Shown: positions 34,159 through 47,791 of the stretch, piece by piece
Layout of the letters: each line of letters opens with the position of its first letter
How positions within the stretch are numbered: position 1 is the first letter of the stretch
Source of the DNA: Perca fluviatilis
Taxonomy: Eukaryota > Chordata > Actinopteri > Perciformes > Percidae
Reading direction: 5' to 3'
DNA: 64,000 nt
Assembly (NCBI RefSeq): GCF_010015445.1
Contig: NC_053127.1
Location: 23,042,745 to 23,106,744, forward strand
Notes under the pieces: generated by a model
The model's database searches: none
What the model saw: the letters and a program-made list of their open reading frames with translations, nothing else
What the model was told of the DNA's origin: nothing
Made by a program: the position numbers and the translations under genes

Positions 34159-37100
34159 AAAGTGAAATCCTTTAAACATTAGTGTTATTTGCAGGTTTAA
34201 GTGAGACACCACCGCACTAATGGTGTCTTGATTGCATCCGCCTACAACCCAGATTCTTCTATACAGTTTATCATTATTTTTTATAAAACAAAGTTTTTTA
34301 TGAACAAAAAACAAGATGGGATCAGAATTGTGGCATTTAAAAAAAAAAAAAAAGAAATGTACTCACTCATGTATTCTGATATTTTTGATGGCCCATTTAT
34401 AGCCGATTGCCTGTCCAAAGAAATCTTCCAGTGCCTGCATTCTGTTTTCAATGTATTCATCACATACATGATTCACTTCCAATGAAAACAACCTGCTTTG
34501 TTTCCTCTCAAAACAAGTCAACCTACTCAATATGGGAGTCTATATATCTGTTTTAAAAGGTCCTTAAAATGTATAGTGGTGGGTGAACAGTTCACATTCC
34601 AGCCTGATATACCATCAACCACCCTGAAACCTCACAGTATCATTTCACAGTATCAATATTATTTTCTATTTATTTTGTTATGTTCGGGGACGCTTCTAAT
34701 TTAACTGTTTAATGCAGCTTGCTGTGCGTTGGTTTTTAAAACACATGTGGTCTAATAAATGTGGAACTATTACCGGCTTTTTTTCTGTGCAGATAAGCAT
34801 ATAGTTTTGTTTGAGAAAGGATGTCTAAAAATATTCCTGCTGTGTCACGGACATTTTTTGATATTTATGTTTTCTTTGCCTTATTTTAAGTAAAAGTTCA
34901 TCAAATTTCTTTCTTGTAACTGAACTATTTACATGGTAAAATTAAGATAATTGGGTTGACATAGGAGAAAAGTAATATAATTAGCCAATTATATTTTGAC
35001 ATGAAATGTTTTACTGGCAATATTCAACTATTCTACTGCTGTGTTCATTGATATCAGTGCTAAAGTTAGACTTTATTTTGTAAATAAATACACAAATAGC
35101 AAATATACTATACCACCAGGTTTCATTAAAAGTCACCTGATGCTTATGAATGAAACGTAGGAGAAACTTCTTTTTTTCCTTCATCAGTGTGTGCTTGAAT
35201 GAAATCTCAAAATAGTCCCCTATCACAGTTTGCTCTCCTACATGTTAATAGTAACTACATAGTATTTACCAACTCATGCCTGTGTAAGTTCACATAGAAG
35301 GAAATTAAGTTTGCATAAAGCATTTAAAAGTTGAGGCTGTTTGTTTCTCTTCAAGTTTGTCTTGCACACACAATTCCCCTATGAATAAATATGAATCACA
35401 GAGGCTTCAACTCTCTTCACGGTGCACATGAACACAAACAAGACGATCAAGAAAGGCAAGAAAGTAGTGTCACAGTAACTCACGGCTCTGGCTTTCATCA
35501 GTCTAAGAGATACATGTTGAAATGTGGAGCTCTGGGACACGTGACTCCCTGTGATCAATGTCTTCCTCCTCATGAAGCCATGATGGAATCTAACTTGACT
35601 AATCTTTGTCTTTGTGCCCTTAAATCACATACTGTAGCATACTGGAACAACACTTAGCATCTCTCCCGTGGTGAGAAGATCCCAGTATCATTTGTATCTT
35701 GGGTACGCCACGAGCACAGGGGTGATACACATATTCCTGCCAACTGCTGATGTAATGCATTTAAGTATACTGTATTTATGTTACTATATTGATGATACAG
35801 AAATATTGCAGTGTCCTGTTGTTTGTGGAGTTTGGTGTTTTAAGCCCCCAATGTCATTGAGCGCTGTTTGCTGCATTACAGATGTTTCCACAATCCTGTC
35901 CCATGTTCCTGATGGTGCAGCCAAATACATGACGCTCTGGAAAAAGGTATTTATAGCTTTGTTTGGACTTTTTGTTTAATTACTGTAGCATGTGTCGTTG
36001 TTTTGGTTCTGGCTGACTGAGTGTAGTTACAGCTATCAGGGGCAGCTGCATTAGAAATCTGCAGAGTAATAGTTAGTAATGACAAGTTATATAGGCCACC
36101 TAGTATACTTAGGCTAATGAATTGAGGCTACCAATCAGCTGGTAGCCCAACAGATGATGTTATCCGATGATGTATCAATAACAGGATCACGCAGGGCCTC
36201 ATGTACAATACACATGCAGTGGAGCTACACAGGTTATCCGTTTTTAGTGACTAAAAGTCCAAAACCAAATTCAAATTGAAGTGTTGAGTCCCTTCCTGCA
36301 AAAACCTTTGTTAAATTCTCCTTTAACCACACATATGTCCACATTTTCACCTTTTGACTGTTCTCTTTTGTTGCTTAGCAATGCAGGAACTACTGTAAAA
36401 TAAAAAAATAAAAAATCAACCATCTTTGGTCGAAATGATTAGAAAAACACAAGTTGTAGTGCAGCGGAATATGATATGTTACAGAGACAACCAGTCAGAG
36501 CACCAATAACTTGCACTTTCCTACTACCTCTTATGCCTAAATCAATCTTAAGCAGCACATTAACTCCTCTGTTAGATCCTCTAATTATCATATTAAAACC
36601 ATAAAAATCCTCTGACAGACACTGATGAATAGTTGCATACTGTGTTCTTTAGAAGTGTAATTTACAGAGTAGGCCAGTTCAAACAGCTTACTGAGTGCAC
36701 ACATGTCTGGCAGGATATTCATTTCTGTAGTGTCCTTCACTCGACACCCCTGCAGTGCCTTGACCCACAGGCTATGTTTGGCCGGCTGCCAAAAGCTTCA
36801 GTCAGAGAGACTCGAGTTCATTCAAAACGGATGTGGATGTCTTCATTATGGCGGTCACAGCAGCTCAAGGCCCTTTCAGCACACCGACATCTTTGGCTTC
36901 CCCTGATGCAGGTGTGGTTTTGGGTATGGGCCAGTGTACCAGATAAAAGGATGCCATCAGTGTATGAGTTCATTTCAACACAGGACAGAGCAGTAAATCA
37001 GTGTCTTTAGTGATGTCGTACAAACATAAGACCAAGTGTTTAGATTGTTTGATCTCAGCTTTTTTTAATACACTAGGTATATATATCAAGTTTTTAAATA

Positions 37101-37648
37101 ATGCTTGTGGTGGGGTTGTAGGCAGAAAGGGCCAGAGGGTCTTCGACCGGCAGCTTGAAGAAAGAATGCATCCAAACCAGAACATTCAAATAATTAAATA
37201 GAAGGAAAGAAAAGAGCAACAAAAAATGCAGATAAGGGAAGCGGTTTTGGAAACAACAGAGGACTGTATAGAAATAATTAGTATTGTTTCAAAGGCCACT
37301 TGCACCAGCTCTTTGTAACTTTAAACCTAGCCTAGTTAAAATGCAAGGGTTAACTCAGTGGAGATTAATATAACAGTAAATGTGAGGTTGTTGCGTAGCT
37401 AACTACATTAACTGACAAAACTAATATATGACCCATTTAGAGTAAAGAGTAAAAGAGGTAATATGGGGTATGCTCAACACATCTGACCTGCCACTTCATA
37501 TAATGCTGTTCGATAATGATGAAAACTGAGAAGATCTTTGATTTTATTTACCAAAAAATAACAATGATGTACCTCAAATAACAAAACAATTCAAAAACAT
37601 TTGAAAAAATGACCTAATAATGTCAGCTAGGTTAGCATAATTGGACAC
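34159..37648. other. intergenic, 3.5 kb without a gene
   Basis: AT-rich. The open frames around 36633-37010 show no recognisable protein signature or conserved splice sites. Nothing else is supported. Confidence 0.5.
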
Positions 37649-37650
37649 TA

Positions 37651-38158
37651 AAGTGCTCATATTATGCTTTTTGCCTTTTCCCCTTTCCTTTATTGTGTTA
37701 TATATCTTTTTTTGTGCATGTTATAGGTTTACAAAGTGAAAAAGCCCAAAGTCCACCCCAAAGGGACTTACCATCTCCAACAGAAAACACTGTTCGCAAA
37801 CTACTCCAAACAGCTCTATTGTAGTCCAGTCTTTATTCCGTGACAATCGTGCGTCACTTTGTAACACACGTTATAATGCTCGCTTAGCTGCTAGCGCGGT
37901 ACGCCCTCATACTCTGCTTCTGATTGGATAGTAGTCCTTACCTAGCTACTGCACATGTGTGACTCCCAACAAAGATGGAATAGAAGAGAGATGCCTCACT
38001 CTGTAGCTAAAACAGAGAGCTCAACACACAGGGTGAAAAGAGGAGCTGCAGCAATGTGCAGTATGACAAAAATATGGTGTTTTTTGATAATTAAACCTAT
38101 TCAGGTACAACCTCTAAATACAATTATGAACCTGAAAATGCCAATAATATTAGCACTT
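37651..38158 (+). mobile_element. TA-flanked MITE, full-length copy
   Basis: TA at 37649-37650 and 38159-38160. It starts AAGTGCTCATATTATGC, and the end is the inverted (slightly decayed) counterpart ...AATATTAGCACTT. The 508-bp element is shared with 21678-21970 (left part) and 61816-62086 (right part). TA duplication suggests Tc1/mariner-type mobilisation. The short ORFs inside are not conserved as protein. Confidence 0.85.
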
Positions 38159-38160
38159 TA

Positions 38161-40582
38161 AACTGTAAATACAACCAACTCTGAAACACACATTTATTTT
38201 TCTTTGCTTATATGAATAACACTAAGACATACCTACATTTACAATTTGGCAATTTAGGTTAATATTGTTTTCTCCCCTAAAACTAATTCTCTGTAAGTTA
38301 GGCTACAGCTATTGATGCTACAGTGATTTTCTGTGCACAGTGTTTTATGAATAGACAGCGCAACAGATTTAACATTACTAAAGTCTTTATGAACAAAACA
38401 TTGTTAAAATGGTGCTACCCAATTTAATGATTCACTGGTATAAAAATAGCTAGCTTTGGAGGGACTGTACGCAGACAATTAGTAATGGTTTTACGAATGG
38501 TTGGTGCAACCCAATCCACGGTTATGGGTTTCAACTTCTATCAACTATCAACGATATACTGTTGTTGAAAAATGTATGACAAAGATAAAGGGCAACAGAT
38601 TAATAGTTGGGGCCTTTCTCATTTCCCAAATTTGTACCTTCTCGACTCCTCAATCCTCCGGCTTGTGACCCGGAAATCATTCTCAGCACGCCATGTTAAA
38701 GGATGTCCCAATTCCTAAAATGCAAATCGAGGAGTGAGGATCTAGGAGGCTCCTTGGAGGAGTTATAATCGAGGATAGACTGATGTATCCTTTGCGGAAG
38801 GGGGAGAGAGAGAGAAAGAGAGAGAGAGCGAGAGAGCGAAAGAGAGCGAGAGAAAAGGGGAGAGAGCGATTATATCCGCAGCCTCGTGGTTAATCTAACG
38901 TTACGGATGGGGCGGGTCGGATCATACAAATTAGCATTCTGATATTAACGGGTGGGTTAAATAATACACAATTGACGCTTTTAATGACGGCTCCGAGGCA
39001 GAGATGTCCCGTGTTTGTTAAATGCCTGAGCTCTTCTAGAGGAAAATCTCTGAACTTTTCAGAAAAGCGCTGGTATCGTCAAAGACAGAAAAGCCCATTT
39101 TGTGGGAGCAGATAAGCCGGACACTGAACGTTGCTGTTGAGTGTTGTGCTTTTATCACCGTATGCGTTGTAAGCTTGTTGTTAGCTGTGTAGTCAACCCC
39201 CCTGTTCACGTGGCGTTACGTTAGCTACCTAGCTAACATTAATGTCATAGAAATAAAACCCACGCACAGCGCTTCAAAGCACTCTCGCTTTTTCCAACGT
39301 TTTAAATTGTTAAATTTTTCTTCTACACATTTTCAGCGCTTATTTCTACGTCTCATATTTTCTGATATAAAACAAAAATTGAAAACGGGTCTATGTGACC
39401 CGAAGTCAACACAAGGGTTAAATCAGCAGTGCAGGGTCAAATATAATCCCAAGGATCACCACTGCCAAGACAGTTTGAAATCAACAGTCAGGAGTTGTGT
39501 TAGTTCACCAAAACTGAACTTGTGCAAAAAGCATTGGAGTATGATTAGGCACACATTCACATTCATTCAGGGAAGCTTTAACAGTATACTGTGGGGAGCA
39601 GATTTGTAGTGTAGTTAAGGTTTCTCGGTTTGTTGTTGATAGCTTGAAAAGTGGCACAGATAAATGCACAAAGCTCATTCAGCCACAAGTATGTGATGTT
39701 TGAATGTGTTTGAATTTGTTCAGTAGTTTTCTTTATGACCTTCAGTTATTGTTTTGATTAAACGATTTCGACAGAAGTCGCACGGTAAAAAAAAATACAG
39801 CCAAGTCACCAATCCGCCATGCAATACGTTTAATGCGTATTGCAGCTAATGTTTCTGTAAAAGGTTATTCAATAAAAAAAAAAAAGTTTAAACACATAAT
39901 GATAGAATTTACAGACCACCCTCATCTCTATGGACACAAAATGTGTGACAAAAGTCCCAGAGTACTAGCCAGGTGTTGTGATTATTAATAGCTTCTTTGC
40001 TTTTCTTCTGCTTGACTCTTGAATCTGCATATTATGACAATTATGACAGGTTGCGTTATGAGAATCAGAGGTTCACACATTCAATATTAAACATGTTTAG
40101 AAGAAAATTTAAATTTGACATTCTATGGTCCTCTCACCACACTACAGTCTAATTATCACAGTATAATTGTTTAACACCGGCTTGAAATGTGGACGCTTTT
40201 TGTGATTATTGCTCCAAATGCATGCTGATGTTGCTCTGTGTCTGCCGGACCCTAACAACCTTATATGGCAATAGTACGTCAGGCGTTTTCTCTTAACGAG
40301 CCTTCGTTAATGACATTAGCTACACCTGTGCTTTTCCTGCTATGACAGCCCCTGGATGCGTAAAGATCAAGAGGCTCCAATTTAAAAAAAAAAAAAGAAA
40401 TAAAAAAGTGAGCCGTATTATTAGTCTTCATTTCATTTATTAAGAATTTTGTCCATCTCGTTTTCTTACAGTATGTCCATGAATGTGTCAGTATCAGCAG
40501 CTCGATGGGGATGCTCTATTTTGCTCTCCTGCTAGTTAAATGAAATTTGTGTCTAATGTCTATCTGGTGACATGAACTTTAT
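38161..40582. other. intergenic with repeat debris, no gene
   Basis: 38620-39420 looks like repeat-derived sequence: paired phrases GACTCCTCAATCCTCC and GAGGAGTGAGGATC, and an end GTCAACACAAGGGTTAA. It includes a purine-rich GAGA tract. The remainder is AT-rich and unrecognised. Confidence 0.45.
38803..38868. repeat. (GA)-rich imperfect simple repeat
   Basis: Mixed GAGA, GAAAGA and GAGCGA units on the + strand. Confidence 0.9.
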
Positions 40583-41116
40583 TTAAAAGGTCCAATGTGT
40601 TGGAATTTCTCCCATCTAGCGTTGAGATCATATATCGCAATCAACTCTCTCGCACCACGCAGTTCAAAGTATGTATTACAGCTACGGTAGCCTTAAAGCT
40701 TCAAAAAGTTGGTCTCTTGCTCTTTTCCATATCCTTTTTCTTTTTCTGGGTGAAGAACAAGACCCCTGTTCCTGAAATTTGGATTATGAATACGTGGGGT
40801 CTTCCATGTTTCCTCCTTTAAACTTGCAGAGGCCGGGAAGCTACGATACCCATTAGCAGCACGTGTGAGTTTATCATGTGACAGCAAAAACGCGAAAGGT
40901 GGAGCAGTATGTCCTGTATGTCCCTTACCAGCTAACGTATTTCAAGATGGTGCATGAATATGGAGCGTCTACCCCAGTTCATGCGGATGCAAATGTAAGA
41001 TTTAAAGCCAAAAGGAATACTTGGTGGTAAATATTCATGAAAAAGGACAAGTTTGTGAACGGGCAACACAGATTTTGATAATGAACAACTAAACACGTTA
41101 CACACTGGACCTTTAA
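40583..41116. mobile_element. TTAA-flanked MITE (AGGTCCA-type ends)
   Basis: TTAA at 40583-40586 and 41113-41116. The left end is AAGGTCCAATGTGTTGG. The right end read inverted is AGGTCCAGTGTGTAACG. The interior phrase GAACAACTAAACACG resembles a MITE family widespread in teleosts. No transposase. Confidence 0.75.
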
Positions 41117-41126
41117 GGGTAAGTGG

Positions 41127-41127
<1 letters not shown>

Positions 41128-41177
<50 letters not shown>
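41128..41177. repeat. (CA)n microsatellite
   Basis: About 24 uninterrupted CA units directly after the MITE at 40583-41116. Confidence 0.97.
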
Positions 41178-41182
<5 letters not shown>

Positions 41183-42042
41183 GCAACTGTTGTTTAATTA
41201 CCCATTAAGCATCTGGCTGACCAGCACCTCAGCCTGCTGACTCCGAGCCACAACTGGACATGAATTGCATTCAAATAAAGTCAAACTTGCAACACAGAAG
41301 AAGAAAAAAGTTCCTGGGCTCTTCAGTACAGCTACTTTTTTTAAGACCTTTTAAACACATTTTACTGAAAAGCTCGTTTTTGAGCATCTTAAGCAGTTGT
41401 TTCATGGAAAGCACAAAAGTCATGAAGAATTAAACATTTCTCTGCTTATGTGATACAGTCTCAGTGTAAGGAGGAGTGACCTCAGTCTGAGGACAACTGA
41501 AGCTTTGCTATACACCGTCTACTCTGCAGGCACAACAAAGTGTGTGTATTATTTGTGTATACGTGGTTGTATGTGTGTCGGCCTGTACTCCGAACAACAG
41601 CTTGGGTCCAGAAGGCCCCAATGATCCTCATGGTGCCCCCCACCCCCAACAAACACTCTCTCTCTCTCTCTCTCCCTCAGCTGTGAAGACTGGGCCGACA
41701 TCACTCCACCCTTCACTCTGTGACTCATTCACAGAATATTCTATTTTCCCCTTCTCATTTCTTTTTTTTCCTCCCCAAGGCTAAATGTATCAATTTTATT
41801 CAGCACAAATTTCTCCAGCAGAAAAGTCACACATCAGCAGCAGTATATCTCTGCTCTACATACGGTATAAGTTACTGTTTACATGTAAATACTGGACTGT
41901 ATATTCCTACTGTATTCAGCTGCAGTGACAGCGTCATTTCATTCCAATTAAAAACCAGAATTCTTGTTAAAATAAAATAAATTACATTTGGATTGAAAAT
42001 ATGACACACATTAAGTTTCTTTTAAAATGTGCATTCTAGGCA
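41178..42042. other. intergenic, nothing recognised
   Basis: No supported gene. A short (CT)n tract lies at 41655-41673. Confidence 0.5.
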
Positions 42043-42051
42043 CTGCCAATA

Positions 42052-42633
42052 TAACCTGACTCCGCCAGATGGATTGCTTTGCATTTGCTCGGTATATCCA
42101 TTTGGGAACTTTCCGTTGGAGAACTTTTGGGAAAGGGCGAAAATACTGGTTAGCTGATTGGATAAATCATCTGTCTATCACCTATGTTGTTGATAGACGG
42201 GCCAAATCAACCAATCAGATCAACGAAGCGTATGAAAATACAACCACAAGTCCCCGCTGCTGCAGGCAAAGCATATCTCGTTAGCTCAGCAAGCAAGCAA
42301 CATGTCGGTAAAGGATATTTGCCGTTTGTGTAACGAGAATTTACGAATAAAAAGGCACCCTTTCAGGTTCCCGGGCCATATTCCAAAAGAAGGATCCAAG
42401 AGAAAAAAGCATTAGCGAGCGGCTAACAGAATTAGGGCTACCGCTGGTTGAAAATACTGGTTAGCTGATTGGATAAACCATCTGTCTATCACCACCTAAA
42501 TCCGCCTCAAAACCAACGCTGATTGGCCCGGTCGATTGGCGAACGGCTACAAATTTTCTCTATCTCAAGATCCCAGACTGATCTGCGAGTGGAAAACTGG
42601 AGCTTGCGAGATCAGGACGGTCTCACGAGGCTA
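42052..42633 (+). mobile_element. DNA transposon with 9-bp duplication and a small zinc-motif ORF
   Basis: CTGCCAATA at 42043-42051 and 42634-42642 flanks the element. The ends TAACCTGACTCC and (inverted) TAGCCTCGTGAGACC are weakly similar. It contains a 44-nt direct repeat (42139-42182 and 42450-42493, one mismatch) and a 37-codon ORF at 42302-42415. The superfamily is not certain: the 9-bp duplication could be an 8-bp hAT one plus a chance base. Confidence 0.7.
42302..42415 (+). pseudogene. truncated transposon protein with CxxC motif
   Basis: ATG followed by MSVKDICRLCNENLRIKRHP, stop after 37 residues. A shifted frame after the stop reads SERLTELGLPLVE, which fits a continuation of the same protein. 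The ICRLC motif looks like the start of a zinc-binding domain. I cannot name the family. Confidence 0.45.
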
Positions 42634-42718
42634 CTGCCAATAGGGAGTGGAGAGAAAACATCTGATAGTAAAACACATCAAAGGTAAACATGGAGCCTAA
42701 TACGACTATGCCCTAAGT

Positions 42719-42895
42719 CAGTTTTCATACAGACTTTTGTATACATTATATATTCTAGTGTATTATCATAATTTGTTTAACATGTGCAAATATTTTTTTT
42801 TTTACCTCAACCTCAAACCAGATAAAGACTCGCGCCCCCCCTGTCATCTTTGCCGCCCCCCCGGGGGTGCCCGGACCCCAGGTTGGGAACCACTG
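42719..42895. mobile_element. short hAT MITE
   Basis: CCCTAAGT at 42711-42718 and 42896-42903 is a perfect 8-bp duplication. The right end read inverted is CAGTGGTTCCCAACCTGGGG, and the left end is CAGTTTTCATAC. At 177 bp, it has no ORF. Confidence 0.82.
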
Positions 42896-42903
42896 CCCTA
42901 AGT

Positions 42904-45900
42904 AACAATGCAGGCAAGAGTTACCTCAGCCAAACTGCAGTATCTGCTCTCTGTTCATGACTACAGTGTAGCACGCAACAAGTCCAACCACCTGCAAAAC
43001 TCATTAGCTCACAGCAAATTGGTTCCATATGTAGAGATGCACTCCCACAAATGGTGTGTCACATAAAATGGAAATCTTGGCATGAAATTGTGTAGGAAAA
43101 AAAAAAAAATTTTAAAACTGTGTGAGAAACATTTTTGGACAGCAGTTTACTGAAAGGAGCTCTACAAATTTTTCCTGAAAGACAGAAAACGTGGCAAAAC
43201 ATAATCTACGACAGCATTCAGCACAAAAACCATTCAAAAGTTCAGTGGATCAACACAGTAGCTCCCTTTAAAAAAAAAAAAACTCCTCAAATTTTAGTGT
43301 TTCGATTCATCTGCACATACAATACAGTACAGGTGCAGTAGCTACAGTATGCTGTACAACTACCAGTTGTCCTGTAATTTTTTCCTTTAAAGAAACCTTC
43401 AATTACCTCAATAAAGATATTCTATAGACCTTTCATGTTTTCTCTACGTGGGAGGTTTACTCTATTCAACATTACGACCTTAATTACAGTTTCAGACTTC
43501 CAACCTGCTGGGGGTTTTGGGGTCCGGGAGAGGTTTTGCCCTCCACCATCTATTTATCCGCAGGTGTGAATCTGCCGTAATGTCCTACCAGTCTCTGTTA
43601 GCAAGTGTTCAGACTGAAAACAGAGCATTAAAACAACACAAGGGTCTGCGCTGGTGGAGGGCATGGTGTTGCTTCAGGTATCGGTGAGACATGAAATATG
43701 ATCCAGGAAGTCCAGTTGGAGTTTGAGTAAAGACAGGATTTTACAACTCTGGAAAGTTATCATGGTGGTTGTTATTTTAGCATTTGTTGCATCTATCACA
43801 AGGTGACCAGTAGAAATTTTACGCACAAAGAAAACTACCACAAATGTGTTTGACTGGCCACCCTGAATACTTCGCCAGGTCACGTCGCATTGCTGTCCGA
43901 CAAAAGTTGAGCCAGTTTTCCCCGCTGCATCGCTAGAATGGCCCCATTCAAATTAGGCCGCTAGATTATTTCACGGAGGGATAAAGTCAGTCTAAACATG
44001 TCCTTGGTGAGAAGTTCAAACCCTGTTTTCTTTTTCATCTCTGCACACCTGGCCAATTGCTGCGTGAAGTGGGCGTGAATGTCAGTTTCGGAAAGTTACA
44101 GAAATTGACTCCTTCACAGTCCACTGTGGAGCAGCCAGTGAAGCACAGGCACTCACGTGTGACTTAAAAGTCTCTCTGTACATCCACAGTCAATTGACCC
44201 GTTGCAGTAAGACACTGTTGATTCTCATTAAGTTGTGAAAACTTCATTGAAGAACTTTCAGCTCTGCATCCTGATATGTGGGACTCAAAGAATAAAATGT
44301 AACTCTATATAGAGCTTTAGCATTGGGCTCCTGTAATTTTGTCAGAGTCATGATGGACAGTTTTTATTCCACACACTCTTCTTTCTTGTCAAAACCTGGT
44401 GCCTAGATTACCCACAATGCAACTCGACCACACGTTCAGTCAGAGATTCTGGTAACAGCTAACGTAGCCTTATGCCGATAGCCTCAAGGAGAGAAGATTT
44501 TTAATTTTTTTAAACTTCAGCCCCAACTTACACGGACCCGAGTGACATCACTTGAGGTCATTTAACAGAGTTTGTGCAGCTTCCTTTGGTGCCACAAAGA
44601 TTTTAAACAACTTTTTACATATGCATATGGAGTTCCCCTTTTAATGACCAAAGCTGCTAGTTCATATTCAGCAGGAGGGCTGAGTCACCCATTACAGCCC
44701 AGAGAAACTGTTGACGCACAGCAACATTTACTCTCCAAGAAATGAACATTTGGCAGAAAACCAGCTCCACAAATGATGATACTGTGATCAACAATGTCTA
44801 CGGTAACTGTTGTTAGTCAGGATGTGACACATCAGCACAGATAAATAACGAAGTTCTTGTGGTTGGAAAGAAAATTATATTCCAGCTGTAACACAGCTGC
44901 AGCAAATTATTTATTTTACACAAGCATGATGTTTAACAACTAAACAGACTGAAGAGAATTTTAAGAAAACTAAGAGGGGGAAATTAGTGCGGTAACGTTG
45001 TATGGTACTGTATCAGTATTTGATGTTCATTTCATGTTCTTCATTTTTTTGAAGGCTTATGCAGTATTCTGGTGTTGAACTACAAATGATCTAATCATTG
45101 AACTCAATGAATGGACTGGAAAAAAAATGAAATGAACATTCAGGTGATATCAGATCACATCTTTTGATGTATTTCAGGGAAGTGAGGCAAATAAAAGTAT
45201 AAGCAAAGACTGTGATACAACAACAGGGACAGCATTTGTAGCATAATATGAACAAATATCAAATGTTTTCACAGCTTTTAACTGAGGTGACATCTATGAC
45301 CTGTTATATCATGTAACTCTGCAAGAGTAAGGGCAGTAACATTAAACCATATGGAAACGACTTAGCAGCACGGGTGGTTTTGCTAAAAGTAACAAATCAT
45401 AATGAGTTCATTTGAAAGTAACTTTCCTCACCTGGGAATCTGTAAATGTTGCAGGTTGTGTTCAGTTTTTTGCTTGAAGGCTTACAAACCGAAGCTAGAG
45501 CTCCTGCCTGCTAATCATTTACAGAAAGCCTATAACCGTAAAAAAAACCACGTAAAAAACAACAAGACTAATTCATTCCATCAATCTGCATGGATGATAG
45601 TTCCCACTTTAGTTTTAGCTTTATCCCATAATGTGGCACTCAGTTAGGATAAACACCTAATACTAAGAGGTAAATGCACACAAGATGGAAAGAAGATGGA
45701 CAAAAATCGCCATCATCTCTAGGGCACATTGTAACAACACTGGATTCAACCACATTTCCAATAACTCGGTCCGTATAACTACATTAAGAAAAAAAAAAAA
45801 GAGCTGGCAGACGGTGCTCTTCATCCTTTTAAGGACACATCATCATCTCTCTCAGAGCCTTCCAAGCACACACATGCACACGCTGTGGCCACTCACTCTT

Positions 45901-46935
45901 CTCTCTTCCATTAATCTCAACTCCCACATCTGAATACCTCTCTGGATGGTGGTGACATTGAACACAGCTGTGATGAGAACAACCGCATAGAACAGACCTC
46001 TTTCTCAGAGATGGATTCTTCCTCTGAAGTTAAACCACATCTAAAGAAGATCTGGATATGAGAAACATGGTAATGTCAGATGCAAAGGAGGCCTGAAATC
46101 ATCACCGTCATCAGCAATCTGTCAAGTGAACTGTAATAGTTGCTGGTTTCTTCCTCCTTACAAGCGGAGAGGATTCAAAGACCCGTGGAACGATCTGCCT
46201 TTGTGAGGGGAACATTTTCACTTTTGTAGTAAAAAGAACTCCTTAACAGTGTTAGTTTGGCCTTGTAAAAGCACGAACAATTGAACAAGTCTTGACACAT
46301 CCAACTTCCATATAGCAAAGATGTGTTCACAAAATAATGTTTTAAGGATGAACGAGCTAAACCTCACTTGTAGTATAGAATCTAAAGTTTCTATACATCC
46401 TGCTGTAGCGATGAGTTACTGATAGCAGTTCAAAATCTTTCTGTTATTCCTTGGTTCATAAAAGTTCACAACACAGAATTACACTCCCTACAAACAGTAC
46501 AATCTGCTAAGCAAGCAGAAAGTAATGGATGTGGAACTCATCCAAGAATCTCAGCTTTGATATATCCCAGAGTAATAGTTAAACCAGAGAACAGGTTTTA
46601 CAATGTGAAGGATAGCTGCCTGCCAGGCATGATGAAGAGGAGGGAAAATATACGTTAGCATCAAGGCTATGAAATGGGAAGCAAAGCAGAAAACATTTCA
46701 CTATGTCCATATATCAGACAATACTGTCTTTGTTGTTGTGATAGGTCTACGTTTGCTTACATTGATCTTCTACAGGCAACATTTTGATCAATTATTCAAT
46801 GTGTAATGGTATGAATAAGAAGGGTTAAGTTAATATATATAATAAATAAATAATATAATACACTTATTTGCTTTCTCGCCGAGAGTTATATGGGATATTG
46901 AGATTATCATATTTGTACGGTAAATATGAAGCAGG
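42904..46935. other. intergenic, 4 kb without a gene
   Basis: No exon-like ORF. 44340-44600 has a phrase (GATTACCCACAATGCAACTC) of the kind seen in dispersed fish repeats. Otherwise nothing is recognised. Confidence 0.45.
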
Positions 46936-47230
46936 AGCCAGGAGTCTGTTAGCATAACTTAGCATAAAGACTGAAAACAAGGGGAAACAGCTAGCCTGGC
47001 TCGGTCAAAAGGAAAAAAAACAAAAAACAGCCTACTAGCACCTCTAAAGCTCAATAATTAAAACGTTATATCTCATTTGTTTATTTCATACAAAAGCTGA
47101 AATGTAAAAACAACAATTTGTGGTTTTATGGGGGATAAGTGCAAGACGGACCATAGTTACAACACTTCCGGCTTGTTCCCTGGCAATCTCACAGTGCTGA
47201 CAAGACTCCAGGAAGCATCCAGTTATACTG
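46936..47230 (+). repeat. widespread teleost interspersed repeat
   Basis: Contains GTTAGCATAACTTAGCATAA, AAACAGCTAGCCTGGCTC, CAGCACCTCTAAAGCTCA and TTGTGGTTTTATGGGGG in order. This is a highly recurrent teleost repeat in my knowledge. Non-coding, with approximate boundaries. Confidence 0.6.
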
Positions 47231-47361
47231 TCCAGTTATACAATCCTGTAACTATAAAAAGTCAGTTAAATTATTTTGTCTCTTGTATCAGCGGTAATAA
47301 ATATATGAAATCTGTGTGTGCAAATTAGGACATTGTGGCATTTTATTGTTTCAGTCTAAAC

Positions 47362-47783
47362 TAGAGATGTTCTGATACCGATACCATTATCGGCTCCGAT
47401 ACTGCCTAAAACGTTGGTATCGGGAAATACTGGAGATAATGCACCGATCCGATACCACATAATAAAGCCCTAAAGAAAATCTACGTTAAAGTAGTTTATT
47501 TATGTTCTTTTCCCGTTATAAATGACTGTCAAACTGGATAATAAAAGAAAGTTCTGTGACGTTCATTGTTTGTGTTTTTTTCACAAAGAGTTTAACCTGA
47601 GCCAGACTGACAACAAAGATAGAAATAATATCACATCCATACAGGGATAGTAGTATACAGTTAGTAAACATAATAAAATATATGACACACTGGTATCGGA
47701 TCGGTACTCCGTATTGGCCGATACGCAAGTTCAGGCATCAGAATCAGTATCGGGAAGCAAAAAACGGTATTGGGCCATCTCTA
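47362..47783. mobile_element. hAT MITE with perfect 8-bp duplication
   Basis: GTCTAAAC at 47354-47361 and 47784-47791. The ends are TAGAGATGTTCTGATACCG and (inverted) TAGAGATGGCCCAATACCG. GATACCGATACC-type subterminal repeats occur at both ends. At 422 bp, it has no transposase. Confidence 0.92.
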
Positions 47784-47791
47784 GTCTAAAC

